Of a DNA stretch of 64,000 bases, positions 61,401 to 64,000 are shown piece after piece (positions within the stretch are counted from its first letter, which is position 1; each line of letters begins with the position of its first letter). The position numbers were made by a program, and so were the translations under genes. This stretch comes from Flavobacterium sp. Its GTDB lineage: Bacteria; Bacteroidota; Bacteroidia; Flavobacteriales; Flavobacteriaceae. Under the pieces are notes generated by a model. The model ran no database searches. It was not told the DNA's origin and saw only the letters and a program-made list of their open reading frames with translations. The stretch lies in the NCBI RefSeq assembly GCF_039595935.1, contig NZ_JBCNKR010000005.1:186001-250000 (forward strand), written 5' to 3'.

Positions 61401-62015
61401 ATGTATACACCAGAATTATATAAAAATGAAGATCCTGAATCAATCAGAACTTTTTTAAAAGAAAATAGTTTTGGAATTCTAATCAATCAGACTAACGAAA
61501 AATTATGTGCTACACATATTCCGATAGAATTAGAAATCAATGCTGATGGAAAAGAAATTCTGCAGGGACATATTTCCAAACTGAATCCGCAGGCAGATGG
61601 TTTTAAAGAAAATGATCAGGTTTTAGCCGTTTTTACAGGTCCGCATAGCTATATTTCTTCATCCTGGTACGATCATGAAAATGTACCAACATGGAATTAC
61701 ATAGCCGTACATGTTTACGGCAGAATCAAAATTGTAGATTATTCTACTTCGGTCGAGCAGTTAAAAAAACTGGTTGATAAATACGAAGTAAATTCTAAAA
61801 ATCCGGTTAAGGTTGAAAATTTATCTGAAAAAACCATGCGCGAAGCCAGAGGAATTTGGGGTTTTGAAATCGAAATTGACGAGATTCAGGCCACAAAAAA
61901 ACTTTCTCAAAACCGTGATGATTACAATTATAAAAACATAATTTCGGAATTAGAAAAAACAGAAAACCCTCAGTCTATTGCTGTTGCGAAAGAAATGTCG
62001 AAATGCCGAAAGTAA
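61401..62015 (+). CDS. PaiB-like FMN-binding protein
   Basis: The 204-residue protein matches PaiB/FMN-binding split-barrel proteins: MYTPELYKNEDPESIRTFLKENSFGILI, ATHIPIELE, GPHSYISSSWYDHENVPTWNYIAVHVYG and AREARGIWGFEIEIDEI-like. PaiB is annotated as a negative regulator in Bacillus but the direct role is more likely FMN binding or flavin-based. It follows the GNAT gene by 9 bp, reminiscent of PaiA-PaiB pairing. Confidence 0.92.
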   Translation: MYTPELYKNEDPESIRTFLKENSFGILINQTNEKLCATHIPIELEINADGKEILQGHISKLNPQADGFKENDQVLAVFTGPHSYISSSWYDHENVPTWNYIAVHVYGRIKIVDYSTSVEQLKKLVDKYEVNSKNPVKVENLSEKTMREARGIWGFEIEIDEIQATKKLSQNRDDYNYKNIISELEKTENPQSIAVAKEMSKCRK

Positions 62016-62098
62016 ATTGAGATTAAACATTGAAAATTAGTAATTCATAACTACATTTGTTCTCTCAAAAATTGAAATATTAACAGACATTAAAATAT

Positions 62099-63205
62099 AT
62101 GCTTATAACTTTATTTTACTTCTTTATTGCTATTGTTTTTATCCAGCTTTTCTATTATTTAGGGATTTTTGGAAAATTTGCTTTTGCTAAACCTCAAGAC
62201 GTTACACCAAAAAATATTCCGGTTTCAGTAATTGTCTGCGCAAAAAATGAAGAAGAAAATGTAAAGAAATTTATTCCGTTATTGGCAGAACAAAATTACC
62301 CTGATTTTGAGATTGTTTTAATTGATGATGCTTCCAGCGATGAAACACTTGAAGTTTTTGAAGAATTTGAAAGCAAATACCCTAACATCCGATTGGTTAA
62401 AGTTGAAAACAATGAAGCTTTCTGGGGAAATAAAAAATACGCTTTAACTTTAGGTATTAAAGCCGCTAAAAAAGATTATTTACTGTTTACAGATGCTGAT
62501 TGTTATCCAACTTCAAAAGAATGGATTACGACAATGGTTTCTCAATTTAGCACAGAAAAAACAATTGTGTTAGGTTATGGAGGTTATGAAAAAATAGAAA
62601 GATCTTTATTGAATAAGATCATTCGTTTTGAAACTGTTTTAACAGCTGTACAATATTTCTCCTGGGCAAAAGCCGGACTTCCATACATGGGAGTTGGAAG
62701 AAACTTAGCTTACAAAAAAGAAGAGTTTTTTAATGTAAATGGTTTTATCGATCATATTCAGGTACGTTCTGGTGATGACGATTTATTTATAAATCAGGCT
62801 GCAAACAAATTAAACACAACGATATCTTACAGCCCGGAAAGTTTTACTTATTCAAAACCTAAAGAATCTTTTAAAGACTGGTTTACTCAAAAAAGAAGAC
62901 ACGTTTCTACAGCTCAATATTATAAGTTTTTTGACAAATTTCAACTAGGAGTTTTCTTCTTATCACAATTATTTTTCTTTTTATCAGTTATTATTCTTCT
63001 GGCATTTCAATTTCAATGGATTACAGTTGTAGCTATTTTAGCAACACGTTATACAGTTGTTTGGACCGTAATTGGATTTTCTGCCGGAAAACTGAAAGAA
63101 AATGATATTAAAATTTGGTTTCCAATATTAGAAATTATGCTTATTATAGCACAAATTAATATCTTTATCACTAATATTTTTTCAAAACCTGTATATTGGA
63201 AATAA
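62099..63205 (+). CDS. GT2 family glycosyltransferase
   Basis: A 368-residue protein with an N-terminal membrane helix, a GT2 domain (VSVIVCAKNEEENVKKFIPLL; FEIVLIDDASSDETLEV; FTDADCYPTS; GDDDLFI; TQKRRHVST) and two to three C-terminal helices. It likely adds sugars to an envelope glycan. The last bases overlap the next gene. Confidence 0.92.
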   Translation: MLITLFYFFIAIVFIQLFYYLGIFGKFAFAKPQDVTPKNIPVSVIVCAKNEEENVKKFIPLLAEQNYPDFEIVLIDDASSDETLEVFEEFESKYPNIRLVKVENNEAFWGNKKYALTLGIKAAKKDYLLFTDADCYPTSKEWITTMVSQFSTEKTIVLGYGGYEKIERSLLNKIIRFETVLTAVQYFSWAKAGLPYMGVGRNLAYKKEEFFNVNGFIDHIQVRSGDDDLFINQAANKLNTTISYSPESFTYSKPKESFKDWFTQKRRHVSTAQYYKFFDKFQLGVFFLSQLFFFLSVIILLAFQFQWITVVAILATRYTVVWTVIGFSAGKLKENDIKIWFPILEIMLIIAQINIFITNIFSKPVYWK

Positions 63206-63747
63206 ATTCTAAAATAGAAAAAGCTAAAAAAGGTGACCAGGTCGCCTTTACTTTTTTATTAGATTATTTCTGGAATGAAGTTTACAGCTTTATGCTTAAA
63301 CGCACAGAAAATGAAACTACTGCCGAAGATATTACTATTGAAACTTTCTCTAAGGCTTTTGATAAAATAGCTTCTTATAATCCGGAATTTCAATTTAATA
63401 CCTGGCTTATTGCGATTGCAAAAAATGTCTACATTGATTTATTACGAAAAAAGAAAACCAATCTTTTTATAGAAATCACAGACACAGAAGACCAGCAGGC
63501 ATATAATATTCCCGACACTACTCCATCTGCAGAAGATGCATTAATTAAAGAGCAAAACCTCTCTCGTTTGCTTGCATGCATCAAAGAATTAAAACCTCAC
63601 TACCAGGAAGTAATTCAGTTAAGATACTTTCAGGAAATGTCTTATCAGGAAATTGCTATTAAAATTAACGAGCCTTTAAGCAGCGTTAAAGTAAAATTAC
63701 TACGAGCTAAAAAATTATTAGCAGAAATCATCAACCGTAATAGATAA
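63196..63747 (+). CDS. RNA polymerase ECF-type sigma factor
   Basis: A 183-residue sigma-70-like factor with region 2 (DQVAFTFLLDYFWNEVYSFMLKRTENETTAEDITIETFSKAFDKI, FNTWLIAIAKNVYIDLLRKK) and region 4 (LKPHYQEVIQLRYFQEMSYQEIAIKINEPLSSVKVKLLRAK). The start TTG at 63196 overlaps the glycosyltransferase stop by 10 bp; no ATG is usable earlier. It probably responds to a surface signal but no anti-sigma gene follows before the TonB-like gene. Confidence 0.92.
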   Translation: MEINSKIEKAKKGDQVAFTFLLDYFWNEVYSFMLKRTENETTAEDITIETFSKAFDKIASYNPEFQFNTWLIAIAKNVYIDLLRKKKTNLFIEITDTEDQQAYNIPDTTPSAEDALIKEQNLSRLLACIKELKPHYQEVIQLRYFQEMSYQEIAIKINEPLSSVKVKLLRAKKLLAEIINRNR

Positions 63748-63902
63748 TTTATTATCTTTAGAAAAAGAATGAAATATAATCATATTTTTTCTTAAAAAAT
63801 TATTTATTCACACACTAAAACAACAACTCTCACGTTGTTTGCTTAAACCCAATTCCCTATCGCGTATGATTTAAAGTTACTTAACCTTAAAATCCAAAAA
63901 TC

Positions 63903-64000
63903 ATGTCTAAATTAAGCATCTATGAAAACAAGTGGATAGACCTTGTTTTCGAAAACAAAAACAAAGAGTACGGAGCGTATCAATTACGTCAGGAAAATTC
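63903..64000 (+). CDS. TonB-like energy transducer, 5' end only (cut by window end)
   Basis: Thirty-two codons are visible: MSKLSIYENKWIDLVFENK and KNKEYGAYQLRQEN. This is the usual start of a Bacteroidetes energy-transducer TonB protein, which couples the proton gradient to outer-membrane uptake. The rest lies outside the window. Confidence 0.85.
   Translation, partial: MSKLSIYENKWIDLVFENKNKEYGAYQLRQEN

Overview
The window is a low-GC chromosome segment of a Bacteroidota bacterium, most likely a Flavobacterium or close relative. Signs of this are -7 boxes of the type TAnnTTTG (upstream of the tRNA, trxB and others), a tRNA without an encoded CCA, head-GIN/DUF2807, DUF5683, DUF4870 and WbqC-type genes, and a Bacteroidetes-type tyrosine integrase. 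No database search was run; all family names come from motif recognition.

Left core (1-14546): a copper-handling group (3'-part of a copper P-type ATPase, a multicopper oxidase fused to an outer-membrane-like domain, and a 51-residue Cys-pair protein), a large GH18/deacetylase/glycosyltransferase fusion, a DUF4442 protein, a DUF4870 protein, a PadR/PspC/head-GIN envelope module, and thioredoxin reductase.

Island (14608-40578, about 26 kb): it lies in the 3' end of a tRNA-Pro(TGG) gene. A 20-bp att core is present at the tRNA and again at 40559-40578, and a third, longer copy (14963-14992) belongs to a degenerate tRNA-like remnant. An IntDOT-like integrase opens the island. There is a MobA-like accessory protein but no relaxase and no transfer genes. 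The cargo is defence-like: an AbiEii-type gene pair, a four-gene HEPN operon containing a paralogous pair, an XRE regulator with a two-site operator, a type I restriction system with two inverted hsdS genes and its own tyrosine recombinase (plus a possible invertible promoter before hsdR), a frameshifted PD-(D/E)xK-like gene, a Panacea-type toxin-antitoxin pair, and a small-protein/SecB-like/ADP-ribosyltransferase-like trio that resembles the CmdTAC toxin-antitoxin-chaperone system. IS3 and IS1595 remnants, a perfect 56-bp palindrome, large nested stem-loops and an octamer repeat array lie between them.

Right core (40579-64000): a secreted GH55-like beta-helix protein, RlpA-like protein, parA (frameshifted here in an A-run) and parB, a DUF5683 protein, dapB, lepB, wbqC-like, an endonuclease/exonuclease/phosphatase family protein, two rhomboid proteases, mutL, ribH, a TPR protein, recF, DUF2461, glycosyltransferases, murB, a GNAT acetyltransferase, a PaiB-like protein, an ECF sigma factor, and the start of a TonB-like gene cut by the window edge.

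Several frameshifts fall in homopolymer runs, including one in the core gene parA, so some apparent pseudogenes may be consensus errors. By contrast, the gene at 36938-37714 has three in-frame stop codons and no frameshift, which looks like real decay (or recoding).
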